A stretch of 64,000 bases of DNA. Source: Blastocladiella emersonii ATCC 22665 (lineage: Eukaryota; Blastocladiomycota; Blastocladiomycetes; Blastocladiales; Blastocladiaceae). Every line of letters begins with the position of its first letter. Position 1 is the first letter of the stretch. Both the position numbers and the translations under genes were made by a program. The stretch spans positions 248,001 through 312,000 of the forward strand of contig JANHCV010000002.1 of the NCBI GenBank assembly GCA_025594325.1. Direction: 5' to 3'. Shown here piece by piece: positions 52,115 to 63,334 of the stretch. The notes beneath the pieces are model-generated. The model did not search any database. It was not told where the DNA came from and worked only from the letters and a program-made list of their open reading frames with translations.

Positions 52115-53342
52115 GGTGGTGCTGGTTCGTTGCGGATGTGGGGCGGAGCTTGAGTCGAGGACGACCACGACAGCGGTACTTGAGGGGCACGCGGTGCGTC
52201 GGCTTCATGCGGCACGCGCCCAGATCGCGCTCGACTGCCTGGGCGGGTAGCGGCCTAGTGCCTGGCTGCCGCAGCCGAGCGCGGAGAAGAAGCAGGACGA
52301 GGGCCAAAGTAGCAAAACATCCTCGTGCGAGGCAATGAAGATATCTTCGAGACGTTTAAAACACGACACCCTGCTGATGATACGGGTGGATGCTGTAAGA
52401 CGCTCGTGGTCGTAGACATAACGTTCAGCAGAGGTAGTGGGCCGTGGAGCCGTCTCCACGTTGGCCGGTCGATCGACATGGACTTCATGCGAGTGCGAGT
52501 TCGGATGTGCTTCCACAACGGACCGTTGGCGCCAGCGGGAGTGCGGCACGAGGTCGGCGGGCGAAGGCGCGGGGCGGTGGGCGGAGGAGCAACAGAGGTT
52601 GGGGACACGGTCAGGCGATTCCACGCGACGTGGTTGCCATGCGCCACAATGGCGTCACTCTGCCGAGGCGCGTCGCGCGGTCGCAGTCGCGTTTGCCGCT
52701 TGTCGCCGAGGTGTGGCGCGCCCGTATCCGCCCGCTGTACGTCACCGCCGCTGCTGCAACGCATCAACGACCGCCGCAACTTGGTGCACTGTGCCGTGCC
52801 GTGCCCGCCGTCCCGAGCCGCCCCATCGCGCCGGACCGTGCCCCGTCACCGCGAAAGCAAGCGAGCTGTATCATCGCAGCCGTATCCGCGCTCCCTCGCT
52901 ACCGCCGCCAGCCACGACGCGACCTTGCTCCGTGGCTTTCATTGCATCACCGCGACCGCTCCCGGCATAGCGTTTCTCCGCGCCCGTGCCACCCCCGCGC
53001 ACACATCACCGCGCGATCAGGCTCCTCCTGCCCGCTGGTTGTCAACACCTGCCTCTGCCGACGGTGCGCTTCCTCTCTCTCTCTCCGCTGCCCTACTCCT
53101 CATCCAGCACAACTCCACGGTGTGTCATCTGCCTGCTGCGCGAAATGAAGGCGTCGCCGGCTTTGCCCGACCAGCATGGGTCCTCGCCCAGAACAGCGCC
53201 ACGAGGCAGGCGACCGACCGACCGCGAAATGAAGTTGCTAACCTCCACCGCCGCCTGTTCTCTCTCTCTCTCTCCCTGTGTCTAGTCTTCCACAACAAAA
53301 CCCACTCGTTCCCGTAACCGACCACCGAGACCGCCCGCCACC
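52115..53342. other. 1.2-kb divergent promoter region
   Basis: An open frame of 330 codons on + (52325-53317) is Arg/Ser/Pro-rich and Cys-rich without domain character; I treat it as chance. CTCTCTCT tracts (about 53070-53085 and 53258-53275) are typical pyrimidine-rich promoter sequence just before the acyltransferase ATG. Nothing else is supported. Confidence 0.5.
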
Positions 53343-55955
53343 ATGACGACGCTACTCTACGACGTCCTGGGGTGGATCTTCTCCTTTGTGATCGGCATCT
53401 TCTTCCGCGAGATCAAGGCCCGCGGCGCCCAGAACATCCCCAAGTTCGGGCCCGTCATCTTCGTTGCGGCCCCGCACCACAACCAGTTTGTCGACCCGCT
53501 CATGCTCATCAAGACGGCGCGCCGCCGCCTCGGCTTCCTCTCGGCCCAGAAGACCATGGACCGCAAGTGGGTCGGCAAGGCCGCCAAGGCCTTTGGCGCC
53601 ATCGGCGTCACCCGCACCCAGGACATTGCCGTGCGCCTGCCCGCCAACCTGCACCTCGCCGACCCCGTCAACGCGCCCGACCTGCTCACCCTCGTCGGCG
53701 GTCCCACCCTCGACGACATGATCGCCAAGGGCGCCGTCCAGCCCGGCTTCTCGCTCCTCTTCACCCTGCCGCTCCAGGGCAACCGCGGCGGCGACATCAC
53801 CGCCGAGATCGCCGACGTCGTCAACCCGACCACCCTGCGCGTCCGCCGCGCCATCACCGACCCGGACCTCGTCGCCGCCCTCGCCTTCCCCGGCGGGTTC
53901 AAGGCCAAGGTTGCCGCCAAGGTCGACTACAACCAAATGTACGAGGCCGTCTTCGAGCGCCTCAACGACGGCCGCTGCATCGGCATCTTCCCCGAGGGCG
54001 GCTCGCACGACCGCTCCGAGCTGCTCCCCTTCAAGGCCGGCGTCACCATCATGGCCCTCGGCGCCATGGCGAAATACCCCGGCCTCGACGTCAAGCTCGT
54101 CCCCGTCGGCCTGTCCTACTTCCACGCCGACCGGTTCCGGTCGCGCGCCGTGGTCGAGTATGGCGCCCCGATCACAGTCCCCAAGGAGCTCGTCGACCAG
54201 TACAAGGCCGGCGGGAACGACAAGCGCAACGCGTGCAAGGCCCTGCTCGACGTGGTCCAGGCCGCCGTCGCCAACGTGACCGTGACCGCGCCCGACTACG
54301 GCACCCTCATGGTCGTCCAGGCCGTCCGCCGCCTGTACCGCCCGCTCAACCGCAAGCTCACGCTCGTCCAGAAGCTCGAGCTCACGCGCCGCCTCATGAA
54401 GGGGTACACGCAGTACCGCGACGACCCGCGCGTCCGCGACCTCGAGCAGAAGGTCCAGTACTACAACCAGCTGCTCGCCTACTACGGCCTCCAGGACCAC
54501 CAGGTCGAGCGCACCGCGATCGGCGGGATGCGCGCCCTCTCGCTCCTCGTCCAGCGCCTGTTCCTGCTCGTCATCATGGCCATTGTCGCCCTCCCCGGCA
54601 CCCTGCTCAACGCGCCCATCGCCATCGCCGCGTCCAAGATCTCGACCCAGAAGGCCAAGGAGGCCCTCGCCGCGTCCACCGTCAAGATCGAGGGCCGCGA
54701 CGTGCTCGCGACCTGGAAGCTGCTCGTCACGCTGGTCCTGGTCCCGCTCACGTACCTGCTGTACACGTTCGCGACGTGGGTCCTGGTCCGGTTCGTGCTC
54801 GTGCTCGCGTCGCCGTGGACGTGGCTCGTGCCGCTGCTCGTGTTCGGCGGGCTCCCCTACCTGTCCCTGATCGCGCTGTCGTGGGGCGAGACGGGCGCCG
54901 ATATCTACAAGTCGCTGCCGCCGCTCTTCTTCTCGATCCTGCCCACGCGCTGGCACTCGTCGCACAACCTCCGCCAGGTCCGCGCGCAGCTCGCGCGCGA
55001 CCTCAACGATATCATCAACGAGCTCGGGCCCACCATGTTCCCCGACTTCAAGACCTTCTTCCTGAAGGATACCGAGATCCCCGCCACCCAGCAGTCCGCT
55101 GCCGGCCTCAAGCGCGTCTCGTCGTGGGTCTCGTCGTGGCTCGTCCAGCAAGGCGTCGCGCCCTCGTCCAAGTCGGGGATCAACCTCGCCCTCGGCCTGC
55201 CCAGCGACGGCAGCGTGCCCGGCGCCAAGTCCGGGCTCGGCCTGCACCTCACCGTACCCGGCTCGGCCCCGCCCAGCCGCACCGGCTCCGAGATCGAGGC
55301 CACGCACGACCTCACCAAGTACTTTGTATCGAGCCCCATCACCCCGGTCGCGTCGCACTCGCTGCTCAGTGATGCGGCGTCGACGTCCTCGGCGTCGTCG
55401 TCGTCCGTGTCCCCGTCCTCGCCAACAGGCGCCGCCGCCGCGCTCAACCGCGCGCACGGCTCGTCGTCGTCCATGGCGTCGACCAAGTCCAAGGTCGTCG
55501 TCGTTCTCTCGAGCAACGGCACCACGACTACGACGACTACGACGTCGTCGTCGAGCAGCGGTGGCCGCACCACGTCTCCGCTCGCCACCTCGGCCTCGGC
55601 CGGCAGCCCCGACTCTGTCGACTCGGACGACGAGGGCATCGTCGTGATCAAGGCCTCGGACGTGCTCAAGAACACCACCACCGCCGTCAACCGGAGGCCC
55701 AACGCGACGGGCTCCGCGGACGAGAGTACGGGCGAGGCGGCGGCGTCCTCGTCCTCGTCGGCCGCGCCGGTGGCGGCTCCCGGCCCCGTCCCTGCGCCTG
55801 CGCCTGCGCCCGCGGCTCCCGCCCCCGTCCCCGCCGTCGTGTCCGAGGACAAGCCGGCGAAGAAGGCCAAGAAGAGCAAGAAGTCGGACAAGGACGGCTC
55901 GTCGTCGTCGTCCTCCTCATCCTCGTCGTCGTCGTCCGGCTCGGACTCGGATTAG
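53343..55955 (+). CDS. GPT2: Glycerol-3-phosphate/dihydroxyacetone-phosphate acyltransferase (Gpt2/Sct1 type)
   Basis: A single-exon protein of 870 residues. Gpt2/Sct1 enzymes at the ER acylate glycerol-3-phosphate, the first step of phospholipid and triacylglycerol synthesis. The PlsC-type signatures are present: HHNQFVDP (H-x4-D, residues about 46-53), LGFLSAQKTMDRKWVGKAAK and FPEGGSHDRSELLPFKAG (about 215-232), then VPVGLSYFHADRFRSRAVVE. Membrane segments occur near residues 8-22, 403-425 and 460-520 (TWKLLVTLVLVPLTYLLYTF, LVFGGLPYLSLIAL). The C-terminal 250 residues are Ser/Thr/Pro/Ala-rich, probably a phosphorylated tail as in the yeast enzymes, ending in a KKAKKSKKSDKDG segment and a polySer run. 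No intron. Start supported by CCGCCACCATGACG. Confidence 0.92.
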   Translation: MTTLLYDVLGWIFSFVIGIFFREIKARGAQNIPKFGPVIFVAAPHHNQFVDPLMLIKTARRRLGFLSAQKTMDRKWVGKAAKAFGAIGVTRTQDIAVRLPANLHLADPVNAPDLLTLVGGPTLDDMIAKGAVQPGFSLLFTLPLQGNRGGDITAEIADVVNPTTLRVRRAITDPDLVAALAFPGGFKAKVAAKVDYNQMYEAVFERLNDGRCIGIFPEGGSHDRSELLPFKAGVTIMALGAMAKYPGLDVKLVPVGLSYFHADRFRSRAVVEYGAPITVPKELVDQYKAGGNDKRNACKALLDVVQAAVANVTVTAPDYGTLMVVQAVRRLYRPLNRKLTLVQKLELTRRLMKGYTQYRDDPRVRDLEQKVQYYNQLLAYYGLQDHQVERTAIGGMRALSLLVQRLFLLVIMAIVALPGTLLNAPIAIAASKISTQKAKEALAASTVKIEGRDVLATWKLLVTLVLVPLTYLLYTFATWVLVRFVLVLASPWTWLVPLLVFGGLPYLSLIALSWGETGADIYKSLPPLFFSILPTRWHSSHNLRQVRAQLARDLNDIINELGPTMFPDFKTFFLKDTEIPATQQSAAGLKRVSSWVSSWLVQQGVAPSSKSGINLALGLPSDGSVPGAKSGLGLHLTVPGSAPPSRTGSEIEATHDLTKYFVSSPITPVASHSLLSDAASTSSASSSSVSPSSPTGAAAALNRAHGSSSSMASTKSKVVVVLSSNGTTTTTTTTSSSSSGGRTTSPLATSASAGSPDSVDSDDEGIVVIKASDVLKNTTTAVNRRPNATGSADESTGEAAASSSSSAAPVAAPGPVPAPAPAPAAPAPVPAVVSEDKPAKKAKKSKKSDKDGSSSSSSSSSSSSSGSDSD

Positions 55956-56686
55956 CCGAGCCCTGGCGTCGGTCCTTCGCGTGTGTCTGTGTCTGTGTGT
56001 GATTTGCGTAATAATTACCCCTCCCCCTTCTTATATCGATCGCTCTCGCGTCCTTGCAACACCGGTTCGGCAGCGTTTGCGAGCTTTGGTCGATCACGTC
56101 GAGCGAGGTGGAGCGACGCGCTGAGCCACCCGGCACGGCTGCGCCACCATCCTCAACCTGAAGCCCCAGCCGCGGCATCTCACTGATCTCATTCCCGTTG
56201 CATTCAGAGGTTCGCGCACGCGTGCATCGCGCGTGTATCAGGCGCCCGACGAAACTTATCCGTCTATCGCAGCGCGCCCACGGCGGGCAGCGGATGGAGC
56301 GGCACTGACCCTTGGGTGAGGCCACTCGCCAATGCCGCCAGCTCGGCGGCAGTGGAAGATGCGTCGCATGGGTGCCGAGGACAGCTCGATTGTAAGCTTG
56401 ATCGTGAGCGGGAGCGAGAGCTGGAGCAAGACCTGGCGCCGCGACTGCGACAACCGCGACCGCGAACGAGACCGCGAGCTCGAACAAGACCACGAGCTTG
56501 AGCGCGATGGCGCCGACTGTGTTTGGGCGATTTGCTTCGTTGTCGCGGGTGGTGTGAATGGAGGGAGCGGGCGTGGGAACGGGAGCGTGTGAGCGTGCTC
56601 AAGAGCGCGGTTCCCTGCGAGGCGACGTTTCGCTGCATAGCCTGAATCCGTGTATTGTCAGCGCAAGCATCTCCTCCCCAGCACTC
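55956..56686. other. Region downstream of GPT2 with minus-strand RS relic
   Basis: No intact gene. On the minus strand at about 56620-56330 one reading gives SRSHARSLHSHHPRQRSKSP and later RSCSSSRSRSRSSLQSSCPR, i.e. an RS-domain-like stretch interrupted by frame changes. It lies directly downstream of MR11 in the same orientation and is likely the remains of another MR copy. Confidence 0.4.
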
Positions 56687-58499
56687 TCATGTCTGTTTAG
56701 GAGGCGATGGGCACCCGGAACCAGCAGCAGGCTGATGCTGCATCATCTGATACATCTCGTGCGAGTTACGGCCGCCGCCAGCGTGCGGCGTCAAGTTCTG
56801 GAACTGCGGGTTCATGCCCGCGGCCGCGGCCGCGGCCATCGCGTGCATATGGCTCGCGTACGCGGCGCCGCCGCCACCGGATTTGAGCGCGAAGAGCATC
56901 GGGTTTGCAGCTGCTGCGGCTGCGAAAGACGACGCCTGTTGCATATGGAACGCGTGGGCGATCGCGGGCAGGGAGGACACGGGCACAGTCACGAACGAGG
57001 CACCCACACCCATGGCCGCGGACGGGTTGGGCGTTGGGGCTGGACAAATGTCCGCCGCCGTCGAAAATGAACGACGGTCGCGACTCGAGTAAGCGTCGCG
57101 AGAGTAACGGGAGCCACGGCTATGAGAGCGCGAACGGGAAAGTGACCGCGAACGAGGGCGTGAGCGAGAGCGATAAGTGCGCCGTGTCCGCCGCCTGGCT
57201 TCGCGTGCGCGGCTCACGCTTCGCCGCCCACGGCGACTACGATCGCGACTATGACCACGAGAGTCGAGTCGAGCGGGCGAACGCCTGCGTCGGCGAGAAC
57301 GCCTGCGCGAGCGTCGTGAATCGTTGCGCTGATGGCGCGGGACAGTGCGGTTGCGTGAACGTGAACGAGAACGAGAGCGCGACCGTCGATTTGAGCGAGA
57401 AGCGGTCGACTCGAACGGGGACCTCGAATGGCGACCACGGTTCGCGGGCTTTCGCGTCGCCGGCTTCGAAGTCGGCATGGTGGCAATCGTCCGACCCCAC
57501 TTGGGAAGAAAGCGCGGGCTGACCGTGACAGATCGGTTCAAAATCTGCCTCACAATCTCACTACACAAGAGTCGATGCGTCAACGAAAGCCCATCACTGG
57601 GGCAGGCGGAACGTACATTGACAATTTGTCCCACGCAAGCTCAACGTGAAGCGCGTAGTCTTCAAACCGAGTCCCGTACAAACCACGGAGCGCAAGGAGT
57701 CGACATTGGGTGTCAAAGTACTGGAAAAACACGACCAGCGGGTCGCTGGAAGTAACCGAGGGTCAGTTAACCTGAGTCTCCGCCGTTCGTCCAGTGGCAT
57801 TGAGAAACGTACCTACTCGACTCTCGAATGAGCTCAAACGAGCGCACCTCGCCAAACTCGGTCAGGAGATCGCGAGGCAGATCGCGGCTCGGGTCCGCGG
57901 GCTCGGCCGTTCGCGGGCGCAGCTCGATGCGCAGCGAGCCTTCGCACTCTTGGTGTGCTGGTACGGGGTGCGATGCTCAACGGGGATCCCGGGAATCATG
58001 AAGTGCGCGTAGACGCGAACCGCCAACGCTCACGCCCGCTCCACTGCGCAAGTGCTGCAATAGAGTCGCGGATGTCGTGCTACGAGAGTAATCGGGTCGA
58101 TGAGGGAAGGGCGGGGCCGGGAACAACACGAGAACGTACAAAGTCAAGTAGTGCGACATGACGTTGCATGCGACGCCCGCTGTAAATGACATAATCTGAG
58201 CTCCGTGTGGTGACGCTGAAGGCGAGAGGATGCAGCTCAGCCAGCTCCTTGCGGCGGTCCGGCATCCTTCCAGGCTCGGTGACCCACATCAGTCGAATCG
58301 TGCGGCTTGGAGGAAAAATGGCCGTGTTCTCCGCGTCTGCGTCTGATGCCGAGGTTACAGCTGATATGCACGTCTCCGGCGCTGCTGGTACAGCCGTCAT
58401 TGCCGCAAGTTCGGGCACGTTCGCCCGCTCCGAGTTTGGAAGAAGCGGAGTCGTGCGGCGCGCATCGTCGGCTGGCATTGATGTGTTCGGATGGTCCAT
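56687..58499 (-). pseudogene. MR11: frameshifted Mei2-like RRM/RS gene
   Basis: All four MR exons are recognisable on the minus strand: 58499-58140, 58079-57813, 57745-57617 and 57560-56687, with good splice sites. Exon 1 has PPSRTIRLMWVTEPGR and ends LLDF. In exon 2 HDIRDSIAALAQWSGRERW changes frame to VRVYAHFMIPGIPVEHRTPY near 58023, and changes again to EGSLRIELRP and FGEVRSFEL near 57943; both are consistent with single-base losses. Exon 3 (LVVFFQYFDTQCRL, LAWDKLS) and exon 4 (EIVRQILNRSVTV, FLPKWGR, RS domain, PAPTPNPSAAMG tail) stay open. It is therefore a probable recent pseudogene, unless the two indels are sequencing errors. TGACTTGCTGCAAC precedes the ATG. Confidence 0.75.
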
Positions 58500-58901
58500 G
58501 TTGCAGCAAGTCAAACCTTGCCGCAAGTGTTCATTGGCTTCATCGACGGGGTGCAGAGAGAGAGGGCGGCGAGGCCCGACTCGTCACGCCCAACGCGTCG
58601 CTCACGAGTGGCGTGGCTCACGTGACTAACGCCACACAAAAACCCTGCAAGAAACGCAAGGGCCGCTTCCTGATAGTTTTGGCTATGACCGTGGTCCAAA
58701 ATAGGTTGAATGACGCGTCATTCGATTCTCGAACGTGCCAAACACACTGCGCGTCGGTTGATGGCCATCGTGATGGTCGCAGCTGTACGTGGGCCATGTC
58801 CGAGCTTACCTCGTTAGTTCGGTCGTGGTTTCGCTTTGTTCGTGCGTCATAGACATAAACTCATACGCTGTATATTCATACATCTTTCTCCGCGCTCCCT
58901 C
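58500..58901. other. Spacer between MR12 and MR11
   Basis: 400 bases with the MR11 leader motif next to its ATG (58500-58513, minus strand), an AACGCGTCGCTCACG site near 58580 and no gene of its own. Confidence 0.45.
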
Positions 58902-60656
58902 TTAGTTGGGTGGGGCTGGAAAGGTCGGGTGCTGCATCAACATCACGCCGCCAAGGCCGCTGAACCCGCCCCGACTCGTGTACTGGAACAGCTGTGGTGT
59001 CGTGTTCACTCCCTGAAGCTGAATTGGTGGAGCTGCAGCGGCCGTGTAAAAGGGATTCGTCGCGACAAACTGAGGAACAAGCGGACCCAGGCCGCCACCG
59101 AAGCCCTGAGCCACCGCGGGCGCGTGAAGAATGGGGTTATTCGTAGCCGCGAGCGATGACTGCGGTTGAAGCATTTGGGCAAGATTTTGCTGCTGGGTAA
59201 ACGAAGAAAGCGCTGTCGCAGGAAGGATCATAAACGAAGGAGCAGCTGTCGTTGCTAGCACGCTTGGAGGAACCAAGGGTGCTGAAGCAGCATTCATGTC
59301 GCGAGCTGGTTCATGTCCGCGAGTGCGCCGAGAATCGCGACGACGAGAGCGCGAGCGTGGCTGAGGGCTTCGATGAGAGCGCGAGCGGGACCGCGGGCGC
59401 GAAGTGCGCGAACGACGAGTGTTTGATCGCGAGCGCGAGCGGCGGCGTTCGCGGGTGCCCCCATGTGGATGTGGTTGAGTACGATCGCGAGGACGGCTGC
59501 GGCTCCGCGCCGCTCGCGACGTATGGTTGCGATGGCGATCACGCGAGCGGCTGCGCGAGGGGTCGCGAGATGCGCTCTCTCGGCCCGCGTCACGGCCTCG
59601 GATCGAAGCATCCTGGTCGCGATCCCGAGCGTCAAGGCCCTTCGAATTGGAGCGAGTGCGCGGAGTTATGCTGGCCGGGCGCGCTGCAGCGGACCGGACA
59701 AGCGAGCTGGCCCATTTCGGCAACACGCCTGAAGGCAAGTTGATCGGCCTGTTTAACAGCTTCTTGACAATGTCGCTACACCGAGTCCGTGGTTAAGTGC
59801 AGGCACATGGCGAGCTCATGGGCGGGAAAAACGTGCATTGATGTCTGATCCCACGCAAACTCGACGTGGAGCCTGAAATCTCCAAGCTCGCTCAAGTTCA
59901 GAGCCCTGCATGCCCTGAGTCGATCCCGGTCGTCAAAGAATTCAACAAAAATGGCCAAGTATCCGCTACACGGCCAGAATTCAGACGAGTGTTAGCTAAG
60001 TTTTGGGTTGTAGGGCTGAGAGTGTGACGGAAACGGACCTGCTCGACGTTTGAAAGCGGCCGAGCGAGCGTAACGGGCCAAACTCCAAGAGCCGCTCGCG
60101 CAGCCGATCGTAACCGAGCGGCGTTGGCAATCTTTTCCACGGGCGTAACTCGATCAGTAGCGAGCCCTCGCCCGTGTGGTGGTAGTGCGGCGTGCGGTGT
60201 TGCACAGGCTCTCCAGGGATCATGTAGTATCCTTGGATACGACTGCCCCACTGCTCCCGCCCGTGCCAATGTTCCAGCGCCGCTTGCGCGTCGCGTATGT
60301 CGTTCTACAGGGATCCATATTCGGATGAGACAAAACATCGCCTGGTTTGCGGCGGAAGAGCATGGACGCACAAATTCAAGGATTGCGAGCTGGTACAGTT
60401 GCGACCGGCCGTCAAGTCGGAGAAGCGCACTGTTGACTTTGACTGAGTACGCCTCGCGACACTGTTGCTGCAGCTCAAGCCGGTAATCGGTGACATCCTC
60501 CGAGCGTTGCTTCCAGTACAAGCGAATCCTCCGCATCGGAGGGAAGCCAAATGGCGATAGGGGCGCGTCGCCGCCCCCGCTCGCTGACGATGGAGTCGGA
60601 TCGAGCGGGGCCTGTCGCTCAGTCGCTGACGATGATTTCGGCCTCGGTCCGTCCAT
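58902..60656 (-). CDS. MR12: Mei2-like RRM/RS protein, GC-AG intron 3
   Basis: Minus-strand exons 60656-60372, 60304-60039, 59965-59837 and 59775-58902 encode about 517 residues. Exon 1: PPMRRIRLYWKQRSEDV, ending LAILEF. Exon 2: NDIRDAQAALEHWHGREQWG, YYMIPGEPVQHRTPH, GSLLIELRP and FGPLRSL. Exon 3: YLAIFVEFFDDRDRLRAC and FAWDQTS. Exon 4: DIVKKLLNRPINL and VLPKWASS, an RS domain (about 59640-59310), FMILPATALSSFTQQQNLAQ and NPILHAPAV. Intron 3 (59836-59776) starts GCACGT; GT alternatives break the phase. Intron 2 starts GTCCGT. The tail resembles MR4 (Ile/Val-hydrophobic-Leu-Pro-Ala motif, short Gln runs). TAACTTGCTGCAAA abuts the start. Confidence 0.85.
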
Positions 60657-61103
60657 TTTGCAGCAAGTTAATCGCGTTGAGGTTAATCCATTCGCTTCGT
60701 TGTGAGGTGGCGGTGGGAGAACAAGTTGGCGTCGCGCCGCGGTCGCGCTTTTCGCTCGGCTGACCGCGTTGGTCATGCGCGACTCGCGGCCCCCCTCCGA
60801 TGCTCGCCGGCGTCGGACTTGCGCCGGTCGCCGCCGTCTCTCTCCACACTCCCTTTTGCTGCTCTACCGCGTCCAAACTGCTCTATTGCGAGCAGACTGA
60901 AGAGCGAGCGATCCGCGAGCAACGTGGAGTTACGTCTTGCGCGAAGCTGCAGGCCATCTTAGGTATTCATCATGATGGCCATCAGCAACACACTGGTTCA
61001 GGACGAGACACGACCTGTATACGATGGTTATGACAGCGAGGAATAGAAAATAGCCTTCCTATTGGTAACCAATCACAACAAGCTGCTCGTGTTACTCGCG
61101 GCC
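60657..61103. other. Spacer between P3 and MR12
   Basis: 450 bases containing the MR12 leader motif at its left end (60657-60670, minus strand). The rest looks non-coding; an AATAGAAAATAG stretch near 61043 may belong to P3 3' end formation. Confidence 0.45.
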
Positions 61104-62757
61104 CTACGAGCGATCCACGATGCCTTTGTAGCCGCGGCGATGCGCTTCAAGCGACAATAACTTGGCCTCCTGCATGATCTGCTCCCAGACCGGGCACCAC
61201 TCGTCGATGCGAGCAACAAGCGCCCGCATGTCGTTGGGCGGAAGATCGTATGACTTGGCAGCTGCCCGCACCCCGCCCTCGCAGCCGTGGATGGTGTAAG
61301 TGCGCTCAATCAACGTGATTTCTCCGACAAGCCAGCGTCGGCGACGGGTCGTGGCCGGGCCTGAGTGCTCTTGCTTCCACAAGTGCTCGGGCTTGACGAG
61401 GTGGTTCATGACGCGAAGGTCCGCGTCCCAGCGCGCAAGTCCGTGGACGACGCCCGCGCGTAGCCACGTCTCGGCCTCTTCCACGTCGCGCCGACAAAGC
61501 TTGTCCATGGATTTGGGTGGTCGGCTCTTGGATCCGATCAGGGCCTCGATGGCGTCCGTGGGACAAGGCAGTACAGGCGGAAGCTCGGGGGCAGGAAGCG
61601 GGTTGGCGAGGAAGAGGTCGCACAAGGCATCAAACTTGAAAGTCGTGAACCAGCCGAACATTTCAACATCGGGGATGAGCTCGGGGCAATAGTAGTCGCG
61701 GGGAAGGGCGCCGACCTTGATGTAGTCGTTGACAAGCTCTGGGATGACAGCAATGATCTGCAACTCGCCAGTCGTGTGAAAGGGCTGCTTGAGGTGCTTG
61801 GAAAAGTCGAGAATGCGCTGTTCCGTGACGGCCTCCACGACCAGCACCTTGCAGGCTTCAACCATGGTGTCCTCGTCGACGATCAAGCCGTGATACTTTT
61901 GCTCAAGCTTCTTGGCAAGAGCATCTTCGAGTTTTGGGACATAGTAGCGCATCAGGTCGGAGTCGAGCTTCTCGAGGAAGGCAGGAAGAAACTTTTGAGT
62001 GAGGTTGCACAGGGCGCGAAAGAGCGCGTCAGCCGCGTCAAGGTAAAATAGACCTTTCCGACCGCCCCCACTGTGTGGCTGAAACGCCACCACGTGAGAC
62101 GATCCCCTTGCGATGCGGTGCGGGTTTTCCCCCCAGCGCCGCTCACATGATGACACCGCCCGGGCACAAGCCTCGGCCTGGGGGGACAGTCGGAAAGGTG
62201 AATTCCTCCGAGCCCGCCGGGCGGAAGAGTGGCGGCAGCAAGCCAAACCGGCGGTGCGCAACGACAGCAGCTCGAAGTCGCGGGTCGGGAATACGCTCGG
62301 GGCTCGTCTTGGACTCGGAGTCAAGGATGGCATGGTAGACGGACTCGAGGTTTTTGCGGGTCCCAATGAACGAAGCGGTCGCGCGAGCTCCGTTGAGACG
62401 CTGGTAATGGTGAAGGACGCTGTTTACCTCAGCGTGGCATTGCTTGGCGCTCTCGGCAAGCTTCTCCAAGACGTTCGCGATCTCCTCGCCCGTCTTGTAG
62501 CGGGCGGCGATTCCGGGAAGCACCGTCTCGCGAAAGAGGTCGCGAGCAGCGAGGTCGCGCTTGGCGTATGTGCCACTGCCGACCCAACGGTGTTCGTCGG
62601 GACTCGGGAGGTCGTCTGATGCACAAGTCACGCTCGAAGCGGCGACGGGCTCCGTTGGAGGTTGAGTCGCGCGCAAAGGAGCGGGCGCGGGACGGGCGCC
62701 CCTGTCGCGGCCACGGCCACGGCCACGGCCACGGCCGCGTTTGCCGTTACTTTTCAT
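61104..62757 (-). CDS. P3: uncharacterised PEHLW-family protein with putative intron
   Basis: Minus-strand exons 62757-62188 and 62078-61104 would give about 514 residues. The start (MKSNGKRGRGRGRGRGRDRG) is basic and Gly/Arg-rich like P1. Shared blocks: DEHRWVGSG, LFRETVLPGIAARY, VLEKLAESAKQCHAEVNSVL, PAGSEEF, LQIIAVIPELVNDYIKVGAL, PELPPVLPCPTDAIEALIGS, HGLARWDADLRVMNHLVKPE, HLWKQ and ARIDEWCPVWEQ. P1 is colinear across the middle, whereas P3 has about 110 extra bases with a stop. A phase-0 intron (62187-62079, GTCCCC...TTTCAG) removes them, but the donor is poor, so an insertion that kills the gene is the alternative. Confidence 0.65.
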
Positions 62758-63334
62758 TCGATTCACTGTGTAGGTTCGTCTCGGTCTCTGCGGAGTTCGG
62801 AGCCAGCGACAACGGCGGCAGCCTGGGTGGCAGCCTCAGCGAAACCCAACGAGCTCAGCGGGCTTGAAGTCACATGCGCGTCACATGTTATCGAAACGCG
62901 TCTCGCAGCTTGATCTCGAGACATCGCGCAAACCGTTTCGTGGAGGCTCCAGTATGATACGGAGATGTTTCGCGAGTCCACGGTTAATACCTACGTTATG
63001 AGTGTCGCTGTGGTACATTGCGCGGGCATTATGAAACGCGTCGTTGGGGCGTCCGTGCAAGCGGACCGCGCGGAGAAGCCAAAAATGCGAGGAGCACGAG
63101 CACAGAATATTTGCGTCATGCTTCATTCTTCGGGACCATGGTAGCGCCGGGGGAGAAACAACAACGGAGCGACGACACGCGCGACGGCTCGAGGCACACC
63201 AAAATCTGATTCCGCGACGCGTCCGACATGTCTCGCGGACGATCGCGCGGATTTCAAACGTACATTCGTCACAAGGAGGTGGGAACAAAGGTATTGATAT
63301 TACACTCACCGACTCGCGCCCACGTTCACTCGAT
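62758..63334. promoter_or_regulatory. P4-P3 spacer with shared upstream element
   Basis: On the minus strand ACGCGTTTCGAT followed by AACATGTGA (about 62901-62881) lies 124 bases before the P3 ATG and resembles the P1 and P2 elements. Further ACGCGTC sites are near 63029 and 63213. No gene is seen. Confidence 0.5.

Noticed and set aside
52325-53317. 330-codon open frame upstream of GPT2
   Set aside because: Cys/Arg/Pro/Ser-rich with no domain, ends in a CT-repeat promoter tract; probably chance in a GC-rich spacer.
53352-55457. 701-codon antisense and 666-codon second + frame within GPT2
   Set aside because: Shadow frames over a well-supported acyltransferase.
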